DNA of 64,000 nucleotides from Bacteroidia bacterium (lineage in GTDB: Bacteria > Bacteroidota > Bacteroidia > J057), in assembly GCA_030430205.1 (NCBI GenBank), contig JAUIGE010000005.1:62001-126000 (forward strand), given 5' to 3'. Below, in pieces: positions 57,001-64,000 of this stretch. The notes below the pieces were generated by a model, which saw nothing but the letters and a program-made list of their open reading frames with translations, had not been told where the DNA came from and ran no database searches. The translations under genes were made by a program, and so were the position numbers. The first letter of the stretch is position 1. The number at the start of each line of letters is the position of its first letter.

Positions 57001-58230
57001 TTTACCCCAGCTTATGGAAAAATCACCGTTTCCCTACAGGAGAGAGCCGATCATGTAGTTCTGGAAATCAGGGATACGGGTAAAGGCATTAACCCCGAAG
57101 AGCAGGAGCTTATTTTTGAGCGGTTTTACAAATCGCATCAGGCGATTGCGTCCAGCGGCACAGGCATAGGCCTTTCCCTCTGCAAGCAATTTGTAGAAAT
57201 GCACAAGGGCAAAATTTCCCTTTGTAGCAAACCCAATGAATCCACTGTATTCAGCATCGAATTGTCCAAAGGACGCGCGCATCTTTCAGATGATGAAATC
57301 CTGATGGCAGCGACTCCCATGAATTACAGTCCGGAGTCTTTGATCAGCCTGAACTCACTTTTTGATGAGATGCCGGAGGAAACAGAGGAGCTTGCTTCAC
57401 CGCAAAAGGAAACCGCAAAAGACGAAAAAGCTATCATTCTGATAGCAGAAGATAATGAAGACCTATCGGCTTTTATCGCTTCCCTTCTGCAGAATAAATA
57501 CAAGGTGATACAGGCAAAAAACGGGCTGGAAGCCTACAAAATGGCCCTGGAAAACATTCCTGACCTGATTATCACAGATGTGATGATGCCCGAAATGGAT
57601 GGCTACCAATTGAGTAAAAAAATCAAGGAAAATGTCCTGACCAGCCATATTTTCATCATTATGCTTTCTGTCAAATCATCGGAAGAAAACCTGGAGGAAG
57701 GCTTTTCCCTGGGGGTCGACAGTTACCTGTCCAAACCCTTCAACCCCATACTGCTTCATTTGCGCATCCAGAATCTTCTGAGCTCGCGGCAGCGCTTCAA
57801 GCAGCAGATCATCAATAAGCAGTCGGTGCAATTGTCTCCCGGGCAGATACCCTTTAGCAAACTGGATGAGCAGTTTTTGAAAAAAACGATTGAGGTGATG
57901 GAAGAGCATATTGCTGATAGCCAGTTTAAAATTGAAGAACTTTGTAAGGTGATGGGGACCAGCAAAAGCCAGTTGTACCGTAAGCTCAAAGGACTCGTTG
58001 GGCAGTCGCCCAATGAGTTTATGCGAATGATTCGCCTCAAGCGCTCAGCTCAGTTTCTCCGGCAAACCGATCTCCGCATAGCCGAAATCACCTATAAGGT
58101 AGGGTTCAATGACCTGCAATACTTCCGGGCAGCTTTTAAAAAGCAATATGGAATGTCTCCCTCCCAGTATAGAGAGAATGTATTATCCAATCCTATCATG
58201 CAGGAAAACGACGAAATCCTGACCAATTAA
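54040..58230 (+). CDS. hybrid two-component system regulator (HTCS) with AraC output
   Basis: 1396 residues. Signal peptide about 1-25; a 14-bladed periplasmic double propeller about 25-720 (reg_prop: LWVGTQYGLNRF, LWIGTDGGGLF); Y_Y_Y domain about 735-805; membrane helix about 810-830. Kinase: ANISHEFKTPLTL with His867, LLSNAFKFTP, DTGKGINP and TGIGLSL. Receiver about 1128-1245 with Asp1180 in IITDVMMPEMD; AraC HTH about 1295-1390 (MGTSKSQLYRKL, AEITYKVGFNDLQYFRAAFKKQYGMSPS). It senses a sugar signal in the periplasm and controls the adjacent susC operon. Not seen anywhere else in the window. Confidence 0.97.
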   Translation: MFSRQLSGFTSFLLLILLLQMAPAQQQQIVFHPVSEGLSQNTVTSFTQDEYGFLWVGTQYGLNRFDGVSYKTFEYDYKDSSSLRNNGIDCLLADQKGNLWIGTYGGGLNKYDIHQNKFQRFLGKNTHDVYQDDYITDLYQDKNEIIWVGTEKGGLFVVDPKTESYHQYFHQQGKEAEKSLVHISGISEDEFGNIWVGAFGEGMYRIEKRSGKILGIRQADLAYSLASDVIRSLHQGKSGRLWIGTNEGVQELIYKADGSFYFGFNFSGETEIWKILQSSVILSIFEQDNILWVGTENNGLFQLNLIDGELAVFRKSTADKKSICGNSIWSIFEDRDGSLWIGTYLKGISKIEPLEQIFRHVNQISVGNQLFELSLTSSFVEDKNGNLWIGTDGGGLFFYDKKENRYTHYSTDKPEDGLSSNGIVNLMIDRNENLWVGTWNGGVNILKKGADVFEYWTQEKHRKGLSSNDIHGIMEDSKGRIWISTFRKGVNVYLPEQDKLVLFDQRHPRWTLGKGKVRSMLEDRNGDIWLGTEVSGLHKLRLSDELEVIDSKVFFSKREPGELSEVMIIDLFLGSQNKLWVATSGNGLLQIDIRTNEVRRFDKDDGLPSNMIYALQGDEAGLLWASTNEGLFSLNLKTEEVRTFTHADGLQSNSFYKSAALKSRDGTLYFGGTNGFNSFRPEQIQINPEFPEVYITHVDVGGKLYPFEESDQSKSIFNNQRIEWEHNQNDFSFQFIAISYLQAGKNQYQFMLENYDDDWRMVGSDKLAHYTNVPPGKYIFKVKASNNDGLWNEEGAQLMIHIKKPWYANELAYLVYFSIIAGLLFWARQNIIARERLRSELQLEHIERVQVEEVNQIKSRFFANISHEFKTPLTLIMSPLQLLMNKEGTQTEEGRLYDIIRRNAERLYRLINQILDLSMMDAGQIKLQASKNDLSAFLRQIVTNFSSYADECYINFEIEIPDKEILLYFDKDKLEKVFVNLLSNAFKFTPAYGKITVSLQERADHVVLEIRDTGKGINPEEQELIFERFYKSHQAIASSGTGIGLSLCKQFVEMHKGKISLCSKPNESTVFSIELSKGRAHLSDDEILMAATPMNYSPESLISLNSLFDEMPEETEELASPQKETAKDEKAIILIAEDNEDLSAFIASLLQNKYKVIQAKNGLEAYKMALENIPDLIITDVMMPEMDGYQLSKKIKENVLTSHIFIIMLSVKSSEENLEEGFSLGVDSYLSKPFNPILLHLRIQNLLSSRQRFKQQIINKQSVQLSPGQIPFSKLDEQFLKKTIEVMEEHIADSQFKIEELCKVMGTSKSQLYRKLKGLVGQSPNEFMRMIRLKRSAQFLRQTDLRIAEITYKVGFNDLQYFRAAFKKQYGMSPSQYRENVLSNPIMQENDEILTN

Positions 58231-58296
58231 CACATAGCTATTTCTCCTTCAGGAAACCCTGTGTCTATTTCTGCTTTTATGCTTAATTTGGCCCGT

Positions 58297-58554
58297 ATGA
58301 AAAATTTCATTTGGATCAACTTGGGGGTTTTTCTGGCTTATTCACTCCTCTATTTTTTACTTGGCGATGAGCACAAATCTGGCTTCCCTGTGAGTTGGGC
58401 AGTATATTTTTCGGTACATGGTCTGGGACTTTGGATTTTGTCTATTGTCCAGAGAGCGCTCCGCAATTCAACCTTTAGTTCAGATTGCCTGAAAGCCGGA
58501 GGTTCTATTCTCCTGGGTGGATGGATTTTTACAACGCTGGTATTTTTGTTATGA
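58297..58554 (+). CDS. small membrane protein, unknown function
   Basis: 85 residues from the ATG at 58297 (MKNFIWINLGVFLAY); upstream GTG and ATG starts are possible. Three hydrophobic helices at about 4-22, 31-52 and 64-84. The stop TGA shares bases with the ATG of the acyltransferase gene (ATGA), so the two are coupled. No motif recognised. Confidence 0.5.
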   Translation: MKNFIWINLGVFLAYSLLYFLLGDEHKSGFPVSWAVYFSVHGLGLWILSIVQRALRNSTFSSDCLKAGGSILLGGWIFTTLVFLL

Positions 58555-59291
58555 AGAAATTATTGAATTCTATATACTCCGTTTATGTTTTTGGTAGCTA
58601 CTTTTTCTGCCTGAGCCTGTTTCTGATAGCTGGAATATTGACTGCATGGTTGCCCACACGTTCGCGCTTTTTGTTCATTTATCGCTTTGCGCATATAGTG
58701 ACCAATATTTGGGGCTTTTTTACAGGGGTTCGGTTGAGGAGAGAGCAAGTAGAAAAGCTTGATCCCCAACAAACCTATGTGATGGTCGCCAACCATGTGA
58801 ATATGCTGGACATCATCATGGCTGGCACCCTGGTCATACATCCCATGTATACCCTCATCAAAAAAGAATTTTTCAAAGTTCCTGTTCTGGGCCTGGTTGC
58901 CAGAATGCTCACCATACCTGTGGACCGTAGCAGCCCTTCGAGTAAGAAAAAAAGCATGGATTTGATGCTTCAGAAGTTAAAAGCTGGTTTTTCAGTCCTC
59001 GTTTTCCCTGAAGGAACGCGTAATCGTTCAGGAGATACCCTCATGAGGTTTCATGATGGAGCATTCTCGGTAGCTATCGCTTCACAGCTACCTATATTGC
59101 CCATCGTTCTGCTCAATTCCAGGGACCTCCAACCCGTGAATACATTCAGGGCTTATCCCGGCACTGCAAGCTTGCGTTTTCTCGATCCTATCCCCACTCA
59201 AGGCCTTCAGCCAAAAGACCTCCCCGCCCTCAAGCAGCAAGTTTGGGATAGAATGAGCCAGGAGATAACCCCCCTTTCTCAGTCGGTCTAG
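58551..59291 (+). CDS. plsC: 1-acyl-sn-glycerol-3-phosphate acyltransferase (PlsC-type)
   Basis: 246 residues from the ATG at 58551, coupled to the preceding gene; a longer frame from 58485 overlaps it. One membrane helix (12-31) and the acyltransferase signature: NHVNMLD (81-87, the HX4D catalytic pair) and FPEGTRNRSGD (152-162), plus IPVDRSS and LPILPIVL. It acylates lysophosphatidic acid to phosphatidic acid at the inner membrane; a role in other lipid acylation cannot be excluded. Confidence 0.9.
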   Translation: MKKLLNSIYSVYVFGSYFFCLSLFLIAGILTAWLPTRSRFLFIYRFAHIVTNIWGFFTGVRLRREQVEKLDPQQTYVMVANHVNMLDIIMAGTLVIHPMYTLIKKEFFKVPVLGLVARMLTIPVDRSSPSSKKKSMDLMLQKLKAGFSVLVFPEGTRNRSGDTLMRFHDGAFSVAIASQLPILPIVLLNSRDLQPVNTFRAYPGTASLRFLDPIPTQGLQPKDLPALKQQVWDRMSQEITPLSQSV

Positions 59292-59498
59292 TAGCCCAGA
59301 AGTTCCTTCATGGCAGCTCAAAATGTTAGACCTCTTGCTTTCTTGTCTTTTTTGTTAAAATGTTTTTTGACTGAAATATTTCCAAATTGATCATTTTCGC
59401 AATGAACTAGGCTTTATCCCTGATGGATTTTCCGTAATCCTGGGTAGAGGCCATTTCCGATTGTTGAAAAGTTTTACTGAGGTGAGAAGTTAAGGATG

Positions 59499-59562
59499 TT
59501 GAAAAAAAAATGTAGATTTAGCTAAGTTAGGTACCAAAATTGAACGGGTTTCATTAGAACCC
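59499..59562 (+). promoter_or_regulatory. putative promoter and leader hairpin of the GHL10 lipoprotein gene
   Basis: TTG (59499-59501), 21 bases, TAAGTTAG (59523-59530), one base from TAnnTTTG. A small hairpin GGGTT-N7-AACCC (59546-59562) follows, 7 bases before the ATG. The rest of 59292-59569 is AT-rich without a gene that I can see. Confidence 0.4.
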
Positions 59563-59569
59563 ATCCAAT

Positions 59570-61165
59570 ATGCTTTCTGCCACAACACGCGTTTTGAAAC
59601 ATCCATATAGCTGTTTACTGATTTTGATCTTGCTGGCAGTAAGCGCTTGCAGCCAGCGAACTCCCTTACCCCCGAAATATGAATTTCGGGCGGTCTGGAT
59701 AGCCACCTTTCACAATATTGACTGGCCCTCCGAAAGAGGGCTTTCTGTGGAAGCGCAGCAGCAGGAGTTTCGGGATTTGTTGGATAGGCAACAAAAAAAC
59801 CGCATGAATGCGGTGGTGGTGCAGGTTCGTCCCTGCGGCGATGCGCTTTACGAAAGCCCTTTTGAGCCCTGGTCAGAATACCTGATGGGTAAGCAAGGAC
59901 AGGCGCCAGAGCCCTTTTACGATCCACTTGCATTTATGATAGAAGAGGCTCATGCCCGCAACATGGAATTCCATGCCTGGATCAATCCGTTTCGGGCCAT
60001 CTCTCACTACAAATTCAGCGATGTAGTCCCTGACCACCTCAGCACCCAAAAACCTGATTGGTTTTTTCAATATGGCAACAGTACCTATTTCAATCCGGGT
60101 GTGCCCGAAGTAAGGGATTATGTTGCCGGTGTGGTGTCTGATATAGCCAGGCGCTATGATATTGATGGGATACATTTTGACGACTATTTTTATCCCTATC
60201 CTGTGAAAGGAAAGCCGATCAATGACCTGAAAACTTTTTATCAGTTTAAGGACGATTATTCAGACCTCTTCGCCTGGCGGCGTCAGAATATTGACAACTT
60301 TGTCAAGCAGGTATCAGACAGCCTGCTTAGCATTGATAAGGGGATCAAGCTGGGTATCAGCCCTTCTGCCGTATGGCGAAACAGGTATCAGGACCCGAGA
60401 GGGTCAAAGACGGGAGCTACGCTGACGACTTATGATGTGCTGCATGCGGATGTCCGCAAATGGATAGAGCAGGGGTGGGTGGACTATATGGCCCCCCAGT
60501 GCTATTTTGCTTCAGATTATTCTGAAGCTCCCTATGAGCAGTTGCTCGATTGGTGGGCAGACAATTCTTTTGGAAAGCATATTTACATTGGACAGGCAAT
60601 GTATAAGGTAAAAGAAGGAAAATACGCCTCATGGCGTGATCCCAGGCAGATTCCTAACCAACTTTTACTCAACCGAAAATATGACCAAATCCGAGGAAGT
60701 ATCTTTTACTCCGCCAGTTCCTTTCAGGAAAACCCCCTCGGTATAGAGGAAAAACTGCAATACGACCTCTTTCGCAAGCCTGCCCTCATTCCTCCTATGA
60801 GTTGGAAAGACACCATACCTCCGCTTAAACCACGCTTCATCTTTGGCACCTACACCACAGACAAGGTGCGTCTGGAATGGCAGGCTCCTGAAAAAGCAAA
60901 GGATGGAGAATCGGCCACCTATTATGTGGTTTATCGCTTTTCAGAGGGAGAAAAAATCCAAATGGATAACCCGGTTTATATCCAATCTATTCAAAGAGAC
61001 AACTACTTTGAGGATATCCAACTTTACCCGGGTACCCAATACACCTATATCATCACAGCGGTAGACAGGCAGCACAACGAAAGCAGAACTTTTGAAGTTC
61101 TCGAGGTCTGTATACCAGAACTCCTCCTTGCAGATGAAGGAGGAGCTCTGGAGAAAGGCAAATAA
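59570..61165 (+). CDS. glycosyl-hydrolase-like family 10 (GHL10, DUF187) lipoprotein
   Basis: 531 residues. Lipoprotein signal peptide ending AVSACSQR (Cys27). The GHL10 TIM-barrel runs about 40-395: EFRAVWIATFHNIDWPSE, MNAVVVQVRPCGDALY, FHAWINPFRA and the glycosidase-like DIDGIHFDDYFYPYP. A fibronectin-III-like domain follows (about 425-515, KVRLEWQAPE, YYVVYRF, YTYIITAVDR). Family members include putative surface glycoside hydrolases; activity unproven. Located just after the SusCD unit but with its own promoter, so membership in that unit is uncertain. Confidence 0.85.
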   Translation: MLSATTRVLKHPYSCLLILILLAVSACSQRTPLPPKYEFRAVWIATFHNIDWPSERGLSVEAQQQEFRDLLDRQQKNRMNAVVVQVRPCGDALYESPFEPWSEYLMGKQGQAPEPFYDPLAFMIEEAHARNMEFHAWINPFRAISHYKFSDVVPDHLSTQKPDWFFQYGNSTYFNPGVPEVRDYVAGVVSDIARRYDIDGIHFDDYFYPYPVKGKPINDLKTFYQFKDDYSDLFAWRRQNIDNFVKQVSDSLLSIDKGIKLGISPSAVWRNRYQDPRGSKTGATLTTYDVLHADVRKWIEQGWVDYMAPQCYFASDYSEAPYEQLLDWWADNSFGKHIYIGQAMYKVKEGKYASWRDPRQIPNQLLLNRKYDQIRGSIFYSASSFQENPLGIEEKLQYDLFRKPALIPPMSWKDTIPPLKPRFIFGTYTTDKVRLEWQAPEKAKDGESATYYVVYRFSEGEKIQMDNPVYIQSIQRDNYFEDIQLYPGTQYTYIITAVDRQHNESRTFEVLEVCIPELLLADEGGALEKGK

Positions 61166-61178
61166 AAGTTACTGTTTC

Positions 61179-62879
61179 TTATTTTCGATAGAAGACAAAT
61201 ACGCCTCCTAAATCACCCACATTTTGGAGGGGATCTCCGATGGGAGTTTGATTTGTATTGTGCATGACAGCCGTCTTTACGGTACTGATCAGGTCATCAG
61301 CTTCCAGTTTACGCTGGGTATTTTGCTGCAAATAATAGATCAGGTACTTAGCAAATGGGCTGTTTTCGCCCGGTTGGCCATCCCACACTTTTTCGATATC
61401 ACCGGAGGTAAAAGCCCAGCGGGAAGGATTGTCCTCGTTGAGGGTACCCCGATTTCTGGAAAATAGCGATCCGGCATAACATGCATCTGCGATCAGCAAA
61501 GTATTGTGGGAGTTGATGCTGCTGAGGTAATCGTGGATCGTAGAGTTGCGGATATAATCCGCGATTTTATTTTGCCGGGCATTGACCGGCACCCAATATC
61601 CTCTTTTGGAGCTATGGTCATAGTAACCATGTCCTGCATAGTAGATCAGCAGGTTGTCATCGGCAGTGATTCTTGCTTCCAGGCTTTGCATGGCTTCGAT
61701 GATATTTTCACGCGTAGCGTCCTGGTCTGTCAGATGGATTGCATCATCGGGCGAAAAAGTATACTCTTTAAATAGCACACTGGCGATGTCCTTACAATCT
61801 TTGGTTGCATTGTGGAGAGGGCTCCAGTAGAGGTAATTGTTGATACCAATAGTCAGCAGGTAATTTTTTCCCTTTTGGGCAATCGGCTGAGGCTGAGGGT
61901 AAACCGGGCGCGGCGGATCATACAGGAGATAAAAGATTTTAGAGGTTTTGTTATTGAAATTATCAATAGCCTCAATCGTAACGGGGATACCTTCACTACC
62001 TCCTGATGTTCCAAGATCAATCTCGCAGCTAAAACTGCCGGCCATATCTGGTTTGAGCGAAAGACGCTCATATTTGTATTTGACCAAAATCTCCTTGACA
62101 CCTGCCGGATCTATTACTTTCCCTTCAATGCGGGAAAGCTGGGTTGGGACACGAACCGAACCGGTGCGGCCTAAATAAGGCTCATTGATGAAAATCGTAG
62201 GGCCTTGATTATCAGATGATTTCAGTTCCACTACTTTGATGTAGTCCACCTCGATGGCCATATTGCCGCCGATAGTGAAGCCCATGTCATAGCCGAAAAG
62301 TGTTTCGGCAGTACACTCATAGACCTTTTCTCTATTGATGAAAAAATGCCAGGTGTAACCTACTTTTCTGACACTCAGGGTGTTGTAGGAATAAATACCT
62401 AATAAGGGGCTTTCGGTCCAGTTGACATAATTGGTCTCCTGCGAATGTGCATACTTGAATATCCGGTATCTTCCTTCCGTGTTGAAGTAGAAGTTGTACT
62501 CATTGCCCGCGACATCTCTGCCAAAGGTCAATCCCAATGGCCCCTTTCCCTGCCCACGCACATAGCGCATGCTGATTTCAATTTCATAATCTCCGGAATA
62601 ATTTACCGGCACAAAACGGCGCTTGACGTAGGTACGGTCATTTTTTGACTGGCAATAAAAATCGCCATCAGCAATACGCATATCCAGATAAGCTGACTCC
62701 AGGTTCCACTTATTGTGGTTGTTGTCAAACTCATCAAAGAAGACAGATTGTTTGTCTTCATTTGGAATGCCAAAATACAGATAGGGGATCCAACCATTTT
62801 GGGATTGCAGGTTGGAGATAGACGGCATGCTTATCATTAACATGCACAAGACGATAAAGGATTGAATGGTACTTTTCAT
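61179..62879 (-). CDS. secreted caspase-fold (C14) protein with a lectin-like N-terminal domain
   Basis: 566 residues. Signal peptide about 1-27. Residues about 45-220 form a concanavalin-like/DUF1080-type beta sandwich (FFDEFDNNHNKWNLES, LGLTFGRDVAGNEYNFYFN). An Ig-like domain about 228-320. The caspase p20-like domain runs about 340-560: LLTIGINNY, YYAGHGYYD with His417, and LLIADACYAGS with Cys467, so the catalytic dyad is intact; no C-terminal sorting domain is present. A candidate arginine/lysine-directed protease acting outside the inner membrane. It converges with the GHL10 gene, 13 bases away. Confidence 0.85.
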   Translation of the reverse strand: MKSTIQSFIVLCMLMISMPSISNLQSQNGWIPYLYFGIPNEDKQSVFFDEFDNNHNKWNLESAYLDMRIADGDFYCQSKNDRTYVKRRFVPVNYSGDYEIEISMRYVRGQGKGPLGLTFGRDVAGNEYNFYFNTEGRYRIFKYAHSQETNYVNWTESPLLGIYSYNTLSVRKVGYTWHFFINREKVYECTAETLFGYDMGFTIGGNMAIEVDYIKVVELKSSDNQGPTIFINEPYLGRTGSVRVPTQLSRIEGKVIDPAGVKEILVKYKYERLSLKPDMAGSFSCEIDLGTSGGSEGIPVTIEAIDNFNNKTSKIFYLLYDPPRPVYPQPQPIAQKGKNYLLTIGINNYLYWSPLHNATKDCKDIASVLFKEYTFSPDDAIHLTDQDATRENIIEAMQSLEARITADDNLLIYYAGHGYYDHSSKRGYWVPVNARQNKIADYIRNSTIHDYLSSINSHNTLLIADACYAGSLFSRNRGTLNEDNPSRWAFTSGDIEKVWDGQPGENSPFAKYLIYYLQQNTQRKLEADDLISTVKTAVMHNTNQTPIGDPLQNVGDLGGVFVFYRK

Positions 62880-63048
62880 GGTCCTGGAAATTTTGACAGA
62901 ATCTTTTCAGATAGCTTTGTTTGTGACTATTCACGGGTGTTTGGAGTAACGAAATCATGGATAACGTCGGATCGGAATTTCTGCAGGATGGAAAAAACAA
63001 GAGCAAAAATCATGCAGTCCATTTCAATAAAAAAATAAACGATAAAAT

Positions 63049-64000
63049 TTATATGGCACTTAATAGCTTTAAACTATCAATATTATCTGCAAAGTCATCT
63101 ATATCAGGGATTTGTGTTCTGCCATAAGCCAGCTCCTGGCCTACAATGCACTGGATATTATCTTTCGCATTGAGGAGATAGGCCTCCAGGCTTTCTTCAG
63201 ATTGAAAGCGGATCATGTTGAAAACGCCCATGGGAGTGGACGATAAAGTTGTACTTTCTCTGGCAATAAAACTTGCTCCACTTAAGTGAGCATCCCTTCC
63301 CATTCCCATTTTTGCTTTCTCTACCTGAACCTTCTTAAGATATAAAGGATTTAGCCAATCTATACTTTCATCTTCCCAAATATTCCAAAATTCTTGAGGG
63401 TCAACTGATTTAGAAATCATTAGGTTAGAAACGTTTCTACATCCCAAACCATTGTACAAAAATAAATCTTTTGCCAATTCTCGCAATTGATTTTCAGATG
63501 TTTTTTCATTTAGCACAGCAACTGAAAATCTATTGTGGCGAATAATCCTCGGTGTTTGCCTGAAATGGTGGTTAAAATAGCGGGCGGTATTATTGGAACC
63601 GGTCGCCAGAATAAAGTCAACATCAGGAATCCGATTTGTGATTTCGACATATTCCTTCAACTCGGGTAAAGCTTCAATGGCTGATTCTACAAACCATTTC
63701 ATCAAAATCGTATCCTGGTGAGAAAATTTAATGAACGCTTTGTTGCCTGATAACCAGCACATTATCAAGTCATGTAGCCCCACCCATGGCACATTGCCAG
63801 CCATGATGATGCCTACCTTTTTGGCAGCAGTATCTTGCCCGAGGGCATAAGAGGTGTGAAATGAAAAAAAGCGATGGGGATCGAACCAGCCGCGGATTGC
63901 CTGCTGGCTGAAGCGGATGTAATAAGGCGTAAACCAGGGGTTTGCCTGGCAAGCTTTTGAAATTACATCGTCCTGAATATCGGAAAACAAATCCGCAAAA
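63049..64000 (-). CDS. LuxC-type acyl-CoA/acyl-protein reductase, N-terminus outside window
   Basis: Partial: the reading frame continues through the high-coordinate edge, so the start codon and probably about 25-35 residues are missing. The visible 317 or so residues hold KVGIIMAGNVPWVGLHDLI, FILATGSNNTARYF, NRFSVAVLNE and the nucleophile in NGLGCRNVSNL (Cys184 of the visible part), all characteristic of the LuxC fatty acyl reductase family. In Bacteroidota, homologues reduce acyl-CoA to aldehyde for lipid or storage metabolism; the exact substrate is unknown. The surrounding DNA is more AT-rich than the rest. Confidence 0.85.
   Translation of the reverse strand, partial: FADLFSDIQDDVISKACQANPWFTPYYIRFSQQAIRGWFDPHRFFSFHTSYALGQDTAAKKVGIIMAGNVPWVGLHDLIMCWLSGNKAFIKFSHQDTILMKWFVESAIEALPELKEYVEITNRIPDVDFILATGSNNTARYFNHHFRQTPRIIRHNRFSVAVLNEKTSENQLRELAKDLFLYNGLGCRNVSNLMISKSVDPQEFWNIWEDESIDWLNPLYLKKVQVEKAKMGMGRDAHLSGASFIARESTTLSSTPMGVFNMIRFQSEESLEAYLLNAKDNIQCIVGQELAYGRTQIPDIDDFADNIDSLKLLSAI

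Overview
The window looks like a chromosomal segment of a Bacteroidota bacterium, most likely near the Saprospiria (Lewinella/Haliscomenobacter-like). Signs of this are: four secreted proteins with type IX secretion C-terminal signals (three type A, one type B with SprB-like repeats and a PKD domain); a SusC/SusD pair with a one-protein hybrid two-component regulator; LytTR regulators; an archaeal-type ProRS; rpsF-rpsR-rplI without ssb; and promoter-like TTG-N19-21-TAnnTTnG boxes. I see no rRNA, tRNA, CRISPR array, transposase, integrase or prophage gene. No gap between genes exceeds 300 bases; the longest are 23556-23836 and 59292-59569.

Layout. 1-5000 (minus strand): cytochrome c fragment and redoxin, an esterase, then an overlapping operon of an SDR fusion protein, a LytS-type kinase and a LytTR regulator. 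5200-11700: two T9SS cargo proteins flanking a DinB/ATP-grasp pair. 11900-21000 (mostly plus): tgt, a hybrid sensor kinase, small envelope proteins, nnr (NAD(P)HX repair), a CapA-like protein, a DUF4199 membrane protein and a small unknown. 21000-25000: a large T9SS type B protein divergent from the ribosomal protein operon rpsF-rpsR-rplI, which ends in a clear terminator. 25200-32400: a disordered acidic protein, a small HTH-like protein, a FadL/OmpP1-like outer-membrane protein, a low-complexity lipoprotein with a strong terminator, and proS. 32400-42000 (all minus): nucleotide-sugar dehydrogenase, SpoIIE-type phosphatase, lone OppC-type permease, small conserved protein, a T9SS protein, a YfcE-type phosphodiesterase behind two DUF4230 proteins, and a SpoIIAA-like protein.

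42100-58200 is the main functional unit, a polysaccharide-utilisation-like locus. A cytoplasmic GH1 glucosidase diverges from susC-susD, two FG-GAP/ASPIC-UnbV lipoproteins and a hybrid two-component regulator. The susC upstream region holds a direct repeat with two-helical-turn spacing. A large RNA stem-loop separates susD from the first FG-GAP gene. After it come a small membrane protein, a PlsC-type acyltransferase, a GHL10-type lipoprotein, a secreted caspase-fold protein and a truncated LuxC-type acyl-CoA reductase.

No defence island or obvious new system stands out. The most unusual items are the susD/FG-GAP RNA structure, the putative susC operator, the SDR protein fused through an internal signal-like helix to an envelope domain, the DUF4230 pair in which one copy carries a coiled-coil insertion, and the secreted caspase with a lectin-like front half.
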